DNA of 64,000 nt from Mageeibacillus sp. UBA4314 (GCA_002394605.1 DGUI01000037.1:3875-67874); one strand, 5' to 3'. Shown: positions 18,232 to 27,384, counted from the first letter of the stretch. Translations and numbers: made by a program. The notes: generated by a model not told the origin, from the letters alone.

Positions 18232-19452
18232 TCACCAGACCAGTTCCTTAGCATGGACCGGATGAAGATTCTTCTTGATGCTGGAGATCCTGCCGTTCCT
18301 TACCTTGACCACACGGTCGGCCATCCTGGCTATCTCCGGATTGTGGGTAACCATCATGACAGTAGTACCCTGATTCCTCACGATATCCTCTATGACGTCA
18401 AGCACCTCGATACTCGTCGTGTAATCCAGAGCAGCAGTAGGCTCGTCCGCCAAGATCAGCTTCGGCTTCTTTACGATCGCTCTGGCAATAGATACACGCT
18501 GCTGCTGGCCGCCTGACATCTGCCCGGGGTAGTTCCCTGCCCGTTCCGCCAGACCGACCTTGGCAATTGCTTCCTCCGGCGACATGGGATCATCAACCAG
18601 TTCGGCGATAAACTGCACATTTTCCAGTGCGGTCAGGTTAGGCATAAGATTATATGCCTGAAAGATAAATCCCACATATTTCCTTCTGAATTCAGTAAGC
18701 TCCGCATCTGAAGGGTGCGAGAAATCTTTACCTTCGATTATCAGCTTCCCGTCAGTAAGACTGTCCATTCCGCCCACAATGTTCATCATCGTGGATTTGC
18801 CGCATCCGGATTCACCTAATATAACGACAAATTCATTCTTATACACATCAAGATTTATTCCCTTAAGAACCTTGAGCATATTATCTCCTGATGGGAATTC
18901 CTTCGTAACATCCTTGAGCTGCGCCAGTACTTCTTTATCCGGAACAATGTCTACGGTAAGGCCCTTCTCTTCAATGGTGATCGCAGCCAGCGCCGCCATT
19001 CTCTCGCACAGCAGTAACTCATCTGAATTATAAAGTGATCCGTCCTTCTTATTAACTACCTGAACGCATCCTATCACATCATGAAGGTTGTTGAGAGGAA
19101 CGCAGATCATCGTCTTGGTCACCAGCCCGTTATCGTCAAAAACAGTCCCGTCAAATCTCGGATCTGCGGTTGCATCAGTAACTATCACAGACTTTCCTGT
19201 GGAAGTTACGACTCCCTCTATACCGTTGCCATTCTCTATACTGATATACGAAATATCTGCAGGACCTATATGGAAGATCGGTGTAAGCCTGCCGGATTCC
19301 TTATCCAGGAACCAGATCGCTCCGGCTTCACTTTGAAGAGTATCTACGATTATCTCAAGACTTCCGGCCAGCGCCTGCTCGAGATCATCAACCTCAAGGA
19401 GCTGCTCCATTATCCGCCATGTTGCTTTTGTTACAAAGTTGTCTTCAGCCAT
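18232..19452 (-). CDS. GAF domain-ABC ATPase fusion (MacB/LolD class)
   Basis: With the ATG at 19452 (AGAGAG six bases upstream) the protein has 406 residues. An in-frame extension to 19569 lacks a ribosome site. Residues ~10-165 form a GAF domain (GNGIEGVVTSTGKSVIVTDA, TMICVPL, IGCVQVVNK). Residues ~180-395 form a MacB/LolD-type ATPase: GESGCGKST, Q-loop FIFQAYNLMP, MSGGQQQR, LILADEPT, VTHN. GAF domains bind small ligands or sense redox or gas, so ATPase activity may be gated by a cytoplasmic signal. It is the first gene of the four-gene operon ending at 11363. Confidence 0.9.
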   Translation of the reverse strand: MAEDNFVTKATWRIMEQLLEVDDLEQALAGSLEIIVDTLQSEAGAIWFLDKESGRLTPIFHIGPADISYISIENGNGIEGVVTSTGKSVIVTDATADPRFDGTVFDDNGLVTKTMICVPLNNLHDVIGCVQVVNKKDGSLYNSDELLLCERMAALAAITIEEKGLTVDIVPDKEVLAQLKDVTKEFPSGDNMLKVLKGINLDVYKNEFVVILGESGCGKSTMMNIVGGMDSLTDGKLIIEGKDFSHPSDAELTEFRRKYVGFIFQAYNLMPNLTALENVQFIAELVDDPMSPEEAIAKVGLAERAGNYPGQMSGGQQQRVSIARAIVKKPKLILADEPTAALDYTTSIEVLDVIEDIVRNQGTTVMMVTHNPEIARMADRVVKVRNGRISSIKKNLHPVHAKELVW

Positions 19453-19599
19453 AATTATCTCTCTTTGTTTTTGATTATTATACACTATAGCGTGGATCGA
19501 CTCAAAGCTGTAAAGTTGCCGGCAGGTTATTTTTGACGGACCTGGCAGGATATCTTGGAGCGACACCAAATAGCGACACCCGGTGTGTTCCGTGAAGAC

Positions 19600-19637
19600 C
19601 CAATAAAATAACCCCGGGCTTTAACACCCGGGGTTAT
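19600..19637 (-). terminator. Rho-independent terminator of rplM-rpsI
   Basis: An 11-bp perfect stem (ATAACCCCGGG / CCCGGGGTTAT, 19608-19637) with an 8-nt loop. On the minus strand it is followed by TTATTTTATT. It lies about 75 bp beyond the rpsI stop and before the GAF-ABC gene, separating the two operons. Confidence 0.88.
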
Positions 19638-19713
19638 CATGGTGGTATCTGAAGCGAACAAGTCTCTCTTGATACAACACCTTAATTCTGCAAACAAACT
19701 CAATAATCTGAGA

Positions 19714-20121
19714 TTAACGCTTACTGAACTGTGAAGCCTTACGAGCCTTCTTGAGACCGGGCTTCTTACGCTCCTTCATACGAGCATCTCTTGTGAGGAA
19801 TCCTGCAGCCTTAAGTGTAGCCTTATAAGCCTCCTCATCAGCTGTAACAAGAGCTCTTGCGATGCCGTGACGGATAGCGCCTGCCTGGCCGGAGATTCCG
19901 CCGCCCTGTGCGTTAGCGATAACGTCGAACTTGCCGGCTGTCTCTGTAGCCTCGAGGGGCTGACGAACGATGAGCTTCAGTGTATCAAGACCGAAATACT
20001 CGTCGATATCCTTCTCGTTGATCGTGATCTTACCTGTGCCGGGAACAAGACGTACGCGTGCTACTGCATCCTTACGACGGCCTGTTCCATAGTAGTAAAC
20101 CTTTGTGGATTTCTTAGCCAT
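19714..20121 (-). CDS. rpsI: 30S ribosomal protein S9
   Basis: A 135-residue protein with the universal S9 features: YYGTGRRKDAVARVRLVPG at the N-terminus, GGGISGQAGAIRHGIARAL in the middle, and the basic tail ending KKARKASQFSKR, which reaches the P-site tRNA. TGGAGGACA precedes the ATG. It follows rplM by 15 bp in the conserved rplM-rpsI operon and is followed by a strong terminator. Confidence 0.98.
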   Translation of the reverse strand: MAKKSTKVYYYGTGRRKDAVARVRLVPGTGKITINEKDIDEYFGLDTLKLIVRQPLEATETAGKFDVIANAQGGGISGQAGAIRHGIARALVTADEEAYKATLKAAGFLTRDARMKERKKPGLKKARKASQFSKR

Positions 20122-20136
20122 TTATCTTGTCCTCCA

Positions 20137-20571
20137 TTAACCTTCGAATGTGTAAACTTCAGGCTTCTGAGCGATCTGCTCGTGCTCTGCGCCTGCGTAT
20201 ACGTGAAGCTTCTTGAACATCTGGCGGCCGAGTGAGTTCTTAGGGAGCATTCCCTTAACTGCGAGCTCCAGAGCCTTCTCAGGGTTCTTTGCCATGAGGT
20301 TCTTGTAGGAAGTCTCCTTGAGTCCTCCCGGATAACCTGTGTGATAGCGGTAGAACTTCTGGTCGAGCTTCTTACCTGTCAATACCATCTTGGATGCATT
20401 GATAACTACTACATAATCACCTGTGTCGATGAAAGGTGTGTATGTGGGCTTGTGCTTGCCGCGGAGAAGTCTTGCGACCTCTGTAGCAAGACGACCCAGT
20501 GTCTTACCTTCTGCATCGATCAAAAGCCATTTTCTGTCAACCGTAGCAGCTGTTGCAACGTATGTCTTCAT
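20137..20571 (-). CDS. rplM: 50S ribosomal protein L13
   Basis: A 144-residue protein with L13 signatures: RKWLLIDAEGKTLGRLATEV, GDYVVVINASKMVLTGKK, KFYRYHTGYPGG, AVKGMLPKNSLGRQMF and LHVYAGAEHEQIAQKP. AAGGAGATC lies ten bases before the ATG. It is first in the rplM-rpsI operon, with a consensus promoter and a short leader hairpin just upstream. Confidence 0.98.
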   Translation of the reverse strand: MKTYVATAATVDRKWLLIDAEGKTLGRLATEVARLLRGKHKPTYTPFIDTGDYVVVINASKMVLTGKKLDQKFYRYHTGYPGGLKETSYKNLMAKNPEKALELAVKGMLPKNSLGRQMFKKLHVYAGAEHEQIAQKPEVYTFEG

Positions 20572-20610
20572 ATGTCCTGATCTCCTTAAATATTAGTAAA
20601 CAAAATAACA

Positions 20611-20627
20611 GGCGTCTTGTGGACGCC
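20611..20627 (-). promoter_or_regulatory. Leader hairpin of rplM
   Basis: A 6-bp GGCGTC/GACGCC hairpin with a 5-nt loop, located right at the predicted transcript start. Such L13 leaders are known sites of autogenous control in Bacillota. Here only the small hairpin is visible, so the regulatory role is a guess. Confidence 0.4.
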
Positions 20628-20632
20628 CGATT

Positions 20633-20661
20633 ATAATACTAGGATGTGTTGGGGATGTCAA
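20633..20661 (-). promoter_or_regulatory. SigA promoter of rplM-rpsI
   Basis: A consensus TTGACA (20656-20661), a 17-bp spacer and TATTAT (20633-20638), which overlaps a further TATAAT. It is the strongest promoter match in the window and sits about 60 bp before rplM. Confidence 0.88.
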
Positions 20662-20725
20662 GCACTTATCGCGAAAAATTTACAAAATCCTTCAATAATC
20701 TCCGAAATTCTCAATTTTCCTCCGA

Positions 20726-22102
20726 TTATCGCTTCTTGTACGGGAAATTTGCATCGATAGTGCCTGTTGCCGGGTGCACCCACTTCTGCACAGACTTGGT
20801 CGAACGGTCGGGATATATGTCCTTCTTAAATATATGTCCGCCGCCTGCGTAGAGGATCTCGGCGTCCGTCATCATGAACCAGAAGTTCTTGGCAACGCCC
20901 CACGGATAAGCATCGCAGTGATACCATCCGCCGTTGAGGTTTACGAGGCACCAGTAGTGTGTCTTGCCGTTGTATGCCCTCTTCGGATATCTGGTAACGC
21001 AGATATTCTGGATGCCTGCCTCATCGAGCAGTGCCTTGCAGCATGCCCATGAACCGTAGCAGGAAGCTCTTCTCGTCCTGAATCCCTTGACTGCAGCTTT
21101 CGCCCAGGATCTATAGTCGGACGTGCCTCGTGAAGGTCCGATGTGGTGACGTACCCAGTAGAAGATGTTCATGGCCTTCTGGACCTCAGTATCCTTGTTG
21201 CTGATGATGTTCTTGAGGATCTTGTCAGCCATCTTGTAAGCTTCCTTGATGGACTCTTCATCGTCTTCAGTCGTAACGCCGGCGGACCTGATCGAAACGA
21301 TCGTTACATTGATCGTGACCGAGCTTGAATTGCCGCACTCATCAGTTGCCGTATATGTTACGGGATAGACGCCCAGCGTCTTCTCATTTACTTGTGATGT
21401 GTCGATGGTCAGTATGGGGTTCGGATCGAAATCATCCTTCACCGTTATTCCGTCACGGTACGTGATGTCCTTGCCGTAAGACAGGTTGAAATCCTTGGCG
21501 CCCTCGATGACCGGGGGTGTGTGGTCATCCTTGACGTAGATCGGAACCTCGACAACGCTCGTATTCTCGTATCCGTCAGTAAGCCTTACTGCTACCTTCC
21601 TGTGACCGCCCGTCTTGAAATCGAAATCCGGATCATCATATTCGATCCTGCATCCGGACAGATCGTAAACGTCCTTAACGCACGAAGCCGCATCGGGAAC
21701 CCTGCCCGAATAGAATTCCTGCGGGACGGGATTTGCCGTAGGCGCGGTAAGGTCAACAACATTAAGGACCGACTCGTAGTCCTTGTCACCTACCCTGATC
21801 TTAACGGGATATGAACCGACTTTGGAAGTGTCTATCGAATCAAGGTCGGTCACCATGGCCGCATCCTTGGGTATCTGCGTAAAGAAAGAAGACATCGTTA
21901 CCGGATGCGCATATTCCATCGTTACTTCGTGATAGACGAACTTATTGAGCTTGGCTGCTTCCTTGTTATACAGGTAGATGCAGACTACGGCTCCGATGCA
22001 GAGTCCGAGGAGCAGAGGTATGACAAAGAAGGACAGCACGCGCTGAGCGATCATCAATACTTTCCTTCCTCTGTATCTTGATATCTTCTCTGATCTTATC
22101 AT
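20726..22102 (-). CDS. Membrane-anchored Ig-like/transglutaminase-like protein 1
   Basis: This 458-residue protein has one N-terminal membrane helix (~20-46) with the rest outside. Three beta-sandwich (DUF5011/HYR-like) repeats span ~60-270, marked by linkers such as KDDHTPPVIEG and TYTATDECGNSS. A transglutaminase-like cysteine-protease-fold domain follows with a plausible triad Cys348 (SCYGSWA), His382 (THYWCLVNLNGGW) and Asp397 (YHCDAY). It is the shortest of the series and lacks the Thr/Pro tail of its neighbours. AAGGTGG precedes the ATG. It is last in a run of four paralogues, 16 bp after the previous one. The substrate is unknown; peptide or wall cross-linking is possible. Confidence 0.85.
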   Translation of the reverse strand: MIRSEKISRYRGRKVLMIAQRVLSFFVIPLLLGLCIGAVVCIYLYNKEAAKLNKFVYHEVTMEYAHPVTMSSFFTQIPKDAAMVTDLDSIDTSKVGSYPVKIRVGDKDYESVLNVVDLTAPTANPVPQEFYSGRVPDAASCVKDVYDLSGCRIEYDDPDFDFKTGGHRKVAVRLTDGYENTSVVEVPIYVKDDHTPPVIEGAKDFNLSYGKDITYRDGITVKDDFDPNPILTIDTSQVNEKTLGVYPVTYTATDECGNSSSVTINVTIVSIRSAGVTTEDDEESIKEAYKMADKILKNIISNKDTEVQKAMNIFYWVRHHIGPSRGTSDYRSWAKAAVKGFRTRRASCYGSWACCKALLDEAGIQNICVTRYPKRAYNGKTHYWCLVNLNGGWYHCDAYPWGVAKNFWFMMTDAEILYAGGGHIFKKDIYPDRSTKSVQKWVHPATGTIDANFPYKKR

Positions 22103-22118
22103 CTGTTGTCAGACCACC

Positions 22119-23759
22119 TTAATCCTTTGATTCTTCCGTCGGAGGAGCTGCCGTAGGTTCCTTCGTGGGTTCAGCTGTCTTAGTCGGATCTGCCGTCGGC
22201 TTGGGCTTCTCCGTAGGCGGAGCCTTCGAAGTAGGTGCTGCCGTCTTCGAAGCAGGTGCAGGCGTATGCGTTGCCGGTGCCGGTGCCGTAGTATGTACAG
22301 CCGGCTTTGTTGGCTTTGCAGGCGCCGTAGGCTTGCTCGGCTTGGTCGTAGGCGTAGGCTTCGGCTTCTTGTAAGGGAAGTTTGCCTTGACCGTTGCAGA
22401 TCCGTAATTCAGGTACTTCTGAACTGATTTCGTTGCTCTCTTCGGGAGATTGGATGTGTTGAATCCCTGGTGGTCTCCGACTGCACGCCTGATCTCGCGG
22501 TCAGTCATCATGTAGCTGTATCTGCCCCTTACGTATCTTGTGGCATCACAGTGATACCACTCACCATTGAGCTTGCACAGACACCAGATGTGACGTCCTG
22601 CCCTTCTCCATACCTTCTTGTTGGGGATGCCTGCAACATCGCATAATGCCTTGCTTGCCGCCCATGCGCCATAACAGCTCGTATATCTCCTGCCGAAAGC
22701 CTGGCAGGCAGCAGCAGCCCATGAAGAGTGGGTTACTCTCGCATACGAGAAAGCGATATTGTAGTTGATCCATCTGAATACGCGCATGCCGCGGATAACA
22801 TCAGTCTTGCCTCCGCAATGCGCCTTGTATATCTTCCTTGCTGCTGCATATGCATCAGCTGCAGTAGCGTGATCGTACTTATGCCAGTTGGAAGTCGTTC
22901 TGCTCCTCTTGACCTTGCCGCCGTTCCTGACGATCCTCTTGGCCTTCGTCTTGCTGATAACGTTGACATTCACCGTGATCGTCGTCTGGTTGCCGCACTC
23001 GTCTGCAGCGATGTACCTCAGGGGATATGTTCCTACTTTCTCCGTGTTGACCTCCGAATTATCGACTGTCAGCGTGGGACGGGGATCGTAGTTGTCACTT
23101 ACCGTGATGCCTTCCCTGTATGAGGGCACGTCAAAAACAACGACAGTGATGTCTTCACATCCCGTGATTACCGGACCATTATGGTCGTCGATGATATCGA
23201 ACGGGCAGAGGATATCTGCTATATTGCCGTAGTGATCTTCGATCTTAACGGGGATCTGGCAGGGACCGGGCTTCGAGAAATCAGCATCCTCGGCATAGTA
23301 GATCTTGTAGTCTGACTTGTCCTCGACGTTCATTACGCAGTCTTCGGGAGCAGGCAGCTGGTTCAGATAGATCTTCTGTGCGACCGCCTCAGCCGTGGGA
23401 GCCTGGTCGTCAACGATGTTGAGCGTGCTCTTCACCTTGTATCCGTTGCTGTTGATCGTGATCTTGTACGATGCGATATCGTCAGGGTTGATGGAAGAGA
23501 TATCAGATGCGATCGAACATCCTTGCGGGTCTGCACCTTCATTGAGGAACAGGTCAACTGTGATCGGGGTTCCGTATGTGACAGTAACTTCAGTCTTGAT
23601 CTTGCCGACTGATTCACTCTCGAGATTCTCCTCCTTGATCCTGCCGTTTGCAAAAACGACTGCAACAACAATACCTGCTATAACTATTGCAGGAATGATT
23701 CCGAACAGGAAAATCCTGGCAAGGATCCCCGTCTTCTTACCCTTATTCTCTTTTACCAT
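22119..23759 (-). CDS. Membrane-anchored Ig-like/transglutaminase-like protein 2
   Basis: A 546-residue paralogue with the same plan: membrane helix (~12-35), three Ig-like repeats (VTYGTPITVDLFL at the start, YIAADECGNQT in the third), then a transglutaminase-like domain with Cys362 (SCYGAWAASKALCD), His390 (HIWCLCKLNGEW) and Asp405 (CDAT). The last ~85 residues are a Pro/Thr/Lys/Ala-rich tail, probably a flexible spacer into or through the wall. No LPXTG motif is seen. It has its own consensus-like promoter in the 95-bp gap behind the third paralogue. Confidence 0.85.
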   Translation of the reverse strand: MVKENKGKKTGILARIFLFGIIPAIVIAGIVVAVVFANGRIKEENLESESVGKIKTEVTVTYGTPITVDLFLNEGADPQGCSIASDISSINPDDIASYKITINSNGYKVKSTLNIVDDQAPTAEAVAQKIYLNQLPAPEDCVMNVEDKSDYKIYYAEDADFSKPGPCQIPVKIEDHYGNIADILCPFDIIDDHNGPVITGCEDITVVVFDVPSYREGITVSDNYDPRPTLTVDNSEVNTEKVGTYPLRYIAADECGNQTTITVNVNVISKTKAKRIVRNGGKVKRSRTTSNWHKYDHATAADAYAAARKIYKAHCGGKTDVIRGMRVFRWINYNIAFSYARVTHSSWAAAACQAFGRRYTSCYGAWAASKALCDVAGIPNKKVWRRAGRHIWCLCKLNGEWYHCDATRYVRGRYSYMMTDREIRRAVGDHQGFNTSNLPKRATKSVQKYLNYGSATVKANFPYKKPKPTPTTKPSKPTAPAKPTKPAVHTTAPAPATHTPAPASKTAAPTSKAPPTEKPKPTADPTKTAEPTKEPTAAPPTEESKD

Positions 23760-23821
23760 TACCTTATTGCCCTTATTACGCGCACCCGCGCGTCTTTATT
23801 ATTATTCTTAATCGGGTAACT

Positions 23822-23850
23822 ATTATACCACGGGGCAATGCAATAAGCAA
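23822..23850 (-). promoter_or_regulatory. Internal promoter before paralogue 2
   Basis: TTGCTT (23845-23850), a 17-bp spacer and TATAAT (23822-23827) on the minus strand, in the only sizeable gap within the four-gene transglutaminase run. It could uncouple the last two genes from the first two. Confidence 0.65.
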
Positions 23851-23854
23851 TTGA

Positions 23855-25471
23855 TCAATCACCGTCGTCAGGTTTATCTGAAGGCGCGGGAGTCTCCGTA
23901 GGCTGTTTCGTAGGCTCTGCAGTTGCCGTCGGCTTGGGCTTCTCCGTAGGCGGCGTGCTGCTGGGAGCAGCGGTCGGCGGTGCCGTCGTCTTGGATGCAC
24001 TTGTCGTCATTGCTGCAGACGTCGTCTTGGATGCCGCTGTTGCCGTTGCGGGAGAAGGCGGCGTTGTCGTCGGCGGTGCATCCGTCTTCTTGGCAGGCTT
24101 TGGCGTCGGTGTTGCCGTCGGCTTGGGCATGCCTGATCTTACGGTTCCGGTATAGACATTGATCCAGCTCTGCACTGACAATGTGCATCTGTTGGGATAC
24201 TTCTTCTTGTTGAACACATGATAACCATAGGCCTTAAGGATCTCCTTGTCGGTCTTCATGTACGAGAAATAATGCTTCGGCGCGCCTGAGAACCTCGTTG
24301 CATCGCAGTGATACCAGCCGCCGTTCAGGTAGCACAGGCACCACTTGTGGTAGCCGCCGACGCGCGAGACCATCTTGTTGGGAATGTCCGCCAGGTCGCA
24401 CAGAGCCTTACATACGGCCCACTGACCGTAACAGGTCGAAGCTCTCCTGGCAAGAGTCTGACATACCGCAGGAGCCCAGGACTTATATGTCTTCACGGCT
24501 CTGGAGAATCCGATATTGTGGTTGACCCAGTAGAAGATCTTGAGACCTTTCTGGACTTTGGACATCGAAGATGAGCAGATCCTTTTGTAGATCTTCCTGG
24601 CAGCGGCGTATGCATCCTTTGTCGTTGCTTTCGAATAGTCGGAACGGCGTCTTCTCGTGGAGTATCTTACCTTGCGCTTTGCAGCGACTTTCTCGATGTC
24701 CTCGTTCTCGGCGATGACATTGACTTCAACGCTGACCTCAGCCTGATTGCCTGCCTCGTCAACAGCCGTATAAGTAAGCGGATATACTCCGACCTTGTCC
24801 ATCAGGACCTTGGAGGAGTCGACCGACAGCTTAGGGTTGGGATCGTAATCGTCCTTTACCGTTATCCCGTCTCTAAAGCTGGGAATGTCGTTCACATAGA
24901 AGATCAGGTCGCCGTACCCTTCTATTACGGGAGGCATGTGATCATCGATGACTTCGACGGGAACTTCAACTATGGATGAATTCCCGCAGATGTCAGTAAG
25001 TCTTACCTTCAGTATGGTGCTGCCCGGGGTGCCTACATTCGATTCCTCGGTGTAATCGACCATAACTTCAGATATGTCCTGAAGATCCGTTATCAGGTCG
25101 TTGGGATCGGGGAGGTTATTGAGATAGACCTTCTGAGGAACGGGCGTTGCCACAGGAGGCACATCGTCGATGATGTTAAGCAGCGACTTTGTCTTATAGT
25201 CGCCTGACCTGACCGTAATGTTATATGATCCGATCGTATTGATATCGATCACTGATACATCCGATACGATTGAACAATCCGACCCGTCGGCCCCTTCCGC
25301 AAGGAAGAGATCGATCGTGATCGGAGTTCCATAAGTTACATTAACCTGATCTTTGAGCTTGGCTAACGCAGCAGCTTCTGCCGTACAACCGTACACGAAC
25401 AGGGACAGCGCTGCCAGTGCAGCTAAGACTGCAAAGGGAAATAAGATCTTCCTGACATTAACACGGGCCAT
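23855..25471 (-). CDS. Membrane-anchored Ig-like/transglutaminase-like protein 3
   Basis: 538 residues. An N-terminal helix (~8-28) includes a cysteine in FVYGCTAEAAA that could be read as a weak lipobox. Then come three Ig-like repeats (VTYGTPITIDLFL, DDHMPPVIEGYGD, TAVDEAGNQAE) and the catalytic-like domain with Cys347 (TCYGQWAVCKALCD), His375 (HKWCLCYLNGGW) and Asp390 (CDAT). A ~90-residue Thr/Pro/Ser/Ala tail ends DKPDDGD. GGGAGG precedes the ATG; the gene lies 17 bp after paralogue 4. Confidence 0.85.
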   Translation of the reverse strand: MARVNVRKILFPFAVLAALAALSLFVYGCTAEAAALAKLKDQVNVTYGTPITIDLFLAEGADGSDCSIVSDVSVIDINTIGSYNITVRSGDYKTKSLLNIIDDVPPVATPVPQKVYLNNLPDPNDLITDLQDISEVMVDYTEESNVGTPGSTILKVRLTDICGNSSIVEVPVEVIDDHMPPVIEGYGDLIFYVNDIPSFRDGITVKDDYDPNPKLSVDSSKVLMDKVGVYPLTYTAVDEAGNQAEVSVEVNVIAENEDIEKVAAKRKVRYSTRRRRSDYSKATTKDAYAAARKIYKRICSSSMSKVQKGLKIFYWVNHNIGFSRAVKTYKSWAPAVCQTLARRASTCYGQWAVCKALCDLADIPNKMVSRVGGYHKWCLCYLNGGWYHCDATRFSGAPKHYFSYMKTDKEILKAYGYHVFNKKKYPNRCTLSVQSWINVYTGTVRSGMPKPTATPTPKPAKKTDAPPTTTPPSPATATAASKTTSAAMTTSASKTTAPPTAAPSSTPPTEKPKPTATAEPTKQPTETPAPSDKPDDGD

Positions 25472-25488
25472 CTATAAGCCTCCCGGGA

Positions 25489-27222
25489 TCAATCCTCTCC
25501 CTGAGGATCTGTATTGTCGGGATTATCTGTAGGCTCGGCCGGCTTATCAGTAGGCTTCTCCGTTGGCTTCGACGTAGGCTTAGCCGTTGCCGGTGCTTCC
25601 GTAGGATCCGACGGCTTCGTCGTAGGCTTAGCCGTTGCCGATGACTCCGTAGGAGATGCTGTCGGCTTGGACTCTTCAGTCGGCGCGGCTGACGTAGGAG
25701 ATGCCGTTGGCTTCGCCGTTGGTGTCGGCGGTGCAACCGTTGTCGGCAGCGGCGTAGGCGTAGCTTTGATCTTAAGCTGGTTGCTTACCGAACATGAATA
25801 GATATTGATGTACTTCTGAACGGACTTCGTAGCTCTTGCAGGGAGTCCGGAAGTAATGAACCTGTGGTTACCGGGCGCCTTCCTGATCTCAGCGTCAGTC
25901 ATCATGTATGCGAAGTAATGTCCCATACCGGGCCACTGTGTAGCATCGCAGTGATACCAGCCGCCGTTCAGGTAGCACAGACACCATACGTGAACCTTGG
26001 CTGCATTCGATCTCCATACCTTACGGTTAGGGATGCCTGCTACGTCACAGAGAGCCTTACATGCGGCCCACTGACCGTAACATGATGATCTTCTGTTGCC
26101 GAAAGCCTGGCATGCAGCTGCTGCCCATGATGTATGGTCAACGCCACGGAACGAGAATGAGATGTTGTGGTTGACCCAATAGAAGATCTTCAGTCCGCGC
26201 TTAACATCGCTCATCGAGCTGTTGCAGATGGAATTATAGATCTTTCTTGCCTTTGCATAAGCATCTGAGGGCGTACACTTGCTGTACTTGCCGTTGTTAT
26301 TGCGGCTTCCCCTGTTGCTTCCGCCGTTCCCGCCATTGCCTCTGGGAGCCGTGGTAGGAACAGAACCGTCATTCTCGATGACTGTTACCGTTACAGTGAT
26401 CATAGCCTCGTTGCCGCCGGCATCTGAAGCCATGAATGTCAGAGGATACTGACCGGGAGTATAAGGATCTACTTCCGTATCATCGATGATGAGCTGCGGG
26501 TTGGGATCCATGTCGTCTGTTACTGTTACGCCTTCTGCATAATCGGGAACAACACCCGCCATGAACTCGAGATCTCTTGTTCCAAGGATGACAGGGGGTG
26601 TCACGTCTGATGTAACCTCGAAAGGAACCTCGACGACAGTCCTGTTGTCGTAGGCATCAGTGATGATGACATTAACGATCATGTTACCGCCTGCACTTAA
26701 GTCAGTGCCCTCGGCATATGTGACCGTAACCTCAGACTTATCATAAAGATTTGTTATGCAGTCGTTGGGATCGGGAAGCTCGAGCGAATAGACCTTCTGG
26801 GGAACGGGATCTGCAACGGGAGGTACATCATCGATGACGTTGAGAACCGATGTTACCTTGTTGCCGTCGTTAGCCAGCGTGAGCTTGTATGATGCGATCT
26901 GGGACATATCGATGACCGATACATCCGATACGAATTCGCACTTGGAAGCATCTGTTCCCTCTTCGAGGAAAAGCTCCACGGTAAGAGGAGTATCGTATGT
27001 AACGCTGATCTCTTCCTTGATGCCGTGTGAAGAACCGGAGCCACCTCCGAATATGGCGCAGCTGGCAACCGTAGCTACTACGAGGGCCAGACCGGCCGGG
27101 AGTGCAACCTGCAGAAGCGGGTTGGTAACGCCGAGTTTCTTAAGGAAAGCCATGAACTTGCCTTCAGGCTTTCTGGCTCCCTTTACCTTTTTGTTATCTA
27201 TATGTCCGTATCTGTTATCCAT
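25489..27222 (-). CDS. Membrane-anchored Ig-like/transglutaminase-like protein 4
   Basis: The longest of the tandem series, at 577 residues. A cytoplasmic N-terminus of about 35 residues is followed by a membrane helix (~38-62) and Ig-like repeats starting at SVTYDTPLTVELFLEEG. A Gly/Asn/Arg-rich linker (~300-315) precedes the transglutaminase-like domain with Cys381 (SCYGQWAACKALCD), His411 (HVWCLCYLNGGW) and Asp426 (CDAT). A ~90-residue repetitive Pro/Thr/Lys/Ala/Ser tail ends PDNTDPQGED. It is first in the four-gene run, with a promoter directly upstream and GGAGAATT before the ATG. Confidence 0.85.
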   Translation of the reverse strand: MDNRYGHIDNKKVKGARKPEGKFMAFLKKLGVTNPLLQVALPAGLALVVATVASCAIFGGGSGSSHGIKEEISVTYDTPLTVELFLEEGTDASKCEFVSDVSVIDMSQIASYKLTLANDGNKVTSVLNVIDDVPPVADPVPQKVYSLELPDPNDCITNLYDKSEVTVTYAEGTDLSAGGNMIVNVIITDAYDNRTVVEVPFEVTSDVTPPVILGTRDLEFMAGVVPDYAEGVTVTDDMDPNPQLIIDDTEVDPYTPGQYPLTFMASDAGGNEAMITVTVTVIENDGSVPTTAPRGNGGNGGSNRGSRNNNGKYSKCTPSDAYAKARKIYNSICNSSMSDVKRGLKIFYWVNHNISFSFRGVDHTSWAAAACQAFGNRRSSCYGQWAACKALCDVAGIPNRKVWRSNAAKVHVWCLCYLNGGWYHCDATQWPGMGHYFAYMMTDAEIRKAPGNHRFITSGLPARATKSVQKYINIYSCSVSNQLKIKATPTPLPTTVAPPTPTAKPTASPTSAAPTEESKPTASPTESSATAKPTTKPSDPTEAPATAKPTSKPTEKPTDKPAEPTDNPDNTDPQGED

Positions 27223-27253
27223 AATTCTCCGACCATTTCCTGTAATTCATAAT

Positions 27254-27284
27254 ATTATAACACCACTATATGCGCCAAGGTCAA
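27254..27284 (-). promoter_or_regulatory. Promoter of the four-gene transglutaminase run
   Basis: TTGACC (27279-27284) and TATAAT (27254-27259) on the minus strand, 19 bp apart, just before the gene starting at 27222. The spacing is longer than optimal. It lies downstream of the terminator of the preceding lipoprotein gene, so the run is probably independently transcribed. Confidence 0.6.
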
Positions 27285-27344
27285 CCAAATGGGTCTTATT
27301 ACACCCCAATTGCCACACAAATGACTCATTTCGCGCGGTCTATT

Positions 27345-27384
27345 ATAAAAAAACTGTCCCAAAGCCTTGCAACTATTGGGACAG
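27345..27384 (-). terminator. Rho-independent terminator of the lipoprotein gene
   Basis: A 9-bp stem (CTGTCCCAA / TTGGGACAG, 27354-27384) with a 13-nt loop, followed on the minus strand by seven T. It lies 34 bp past the stop at 27418. Confidence 0.92.

Noticed and set aside
18232..19569. Upstream start at 19569 for the GAF-ABC protein
   Set aside because: The extra 39 residues run towards the rpsI terminator, have no ribosome site, and do not match a GAF N-terminus; the ATG at 19452 has AGAGAG upstream.
22165..25801. Plus-strand frames rich in Val/Gly/Ala opposite the transglutaminase C-termini
   Set aside because: They are the antisense reading of Pro/Thr/Lys-rich tails; low complexity, not genes.
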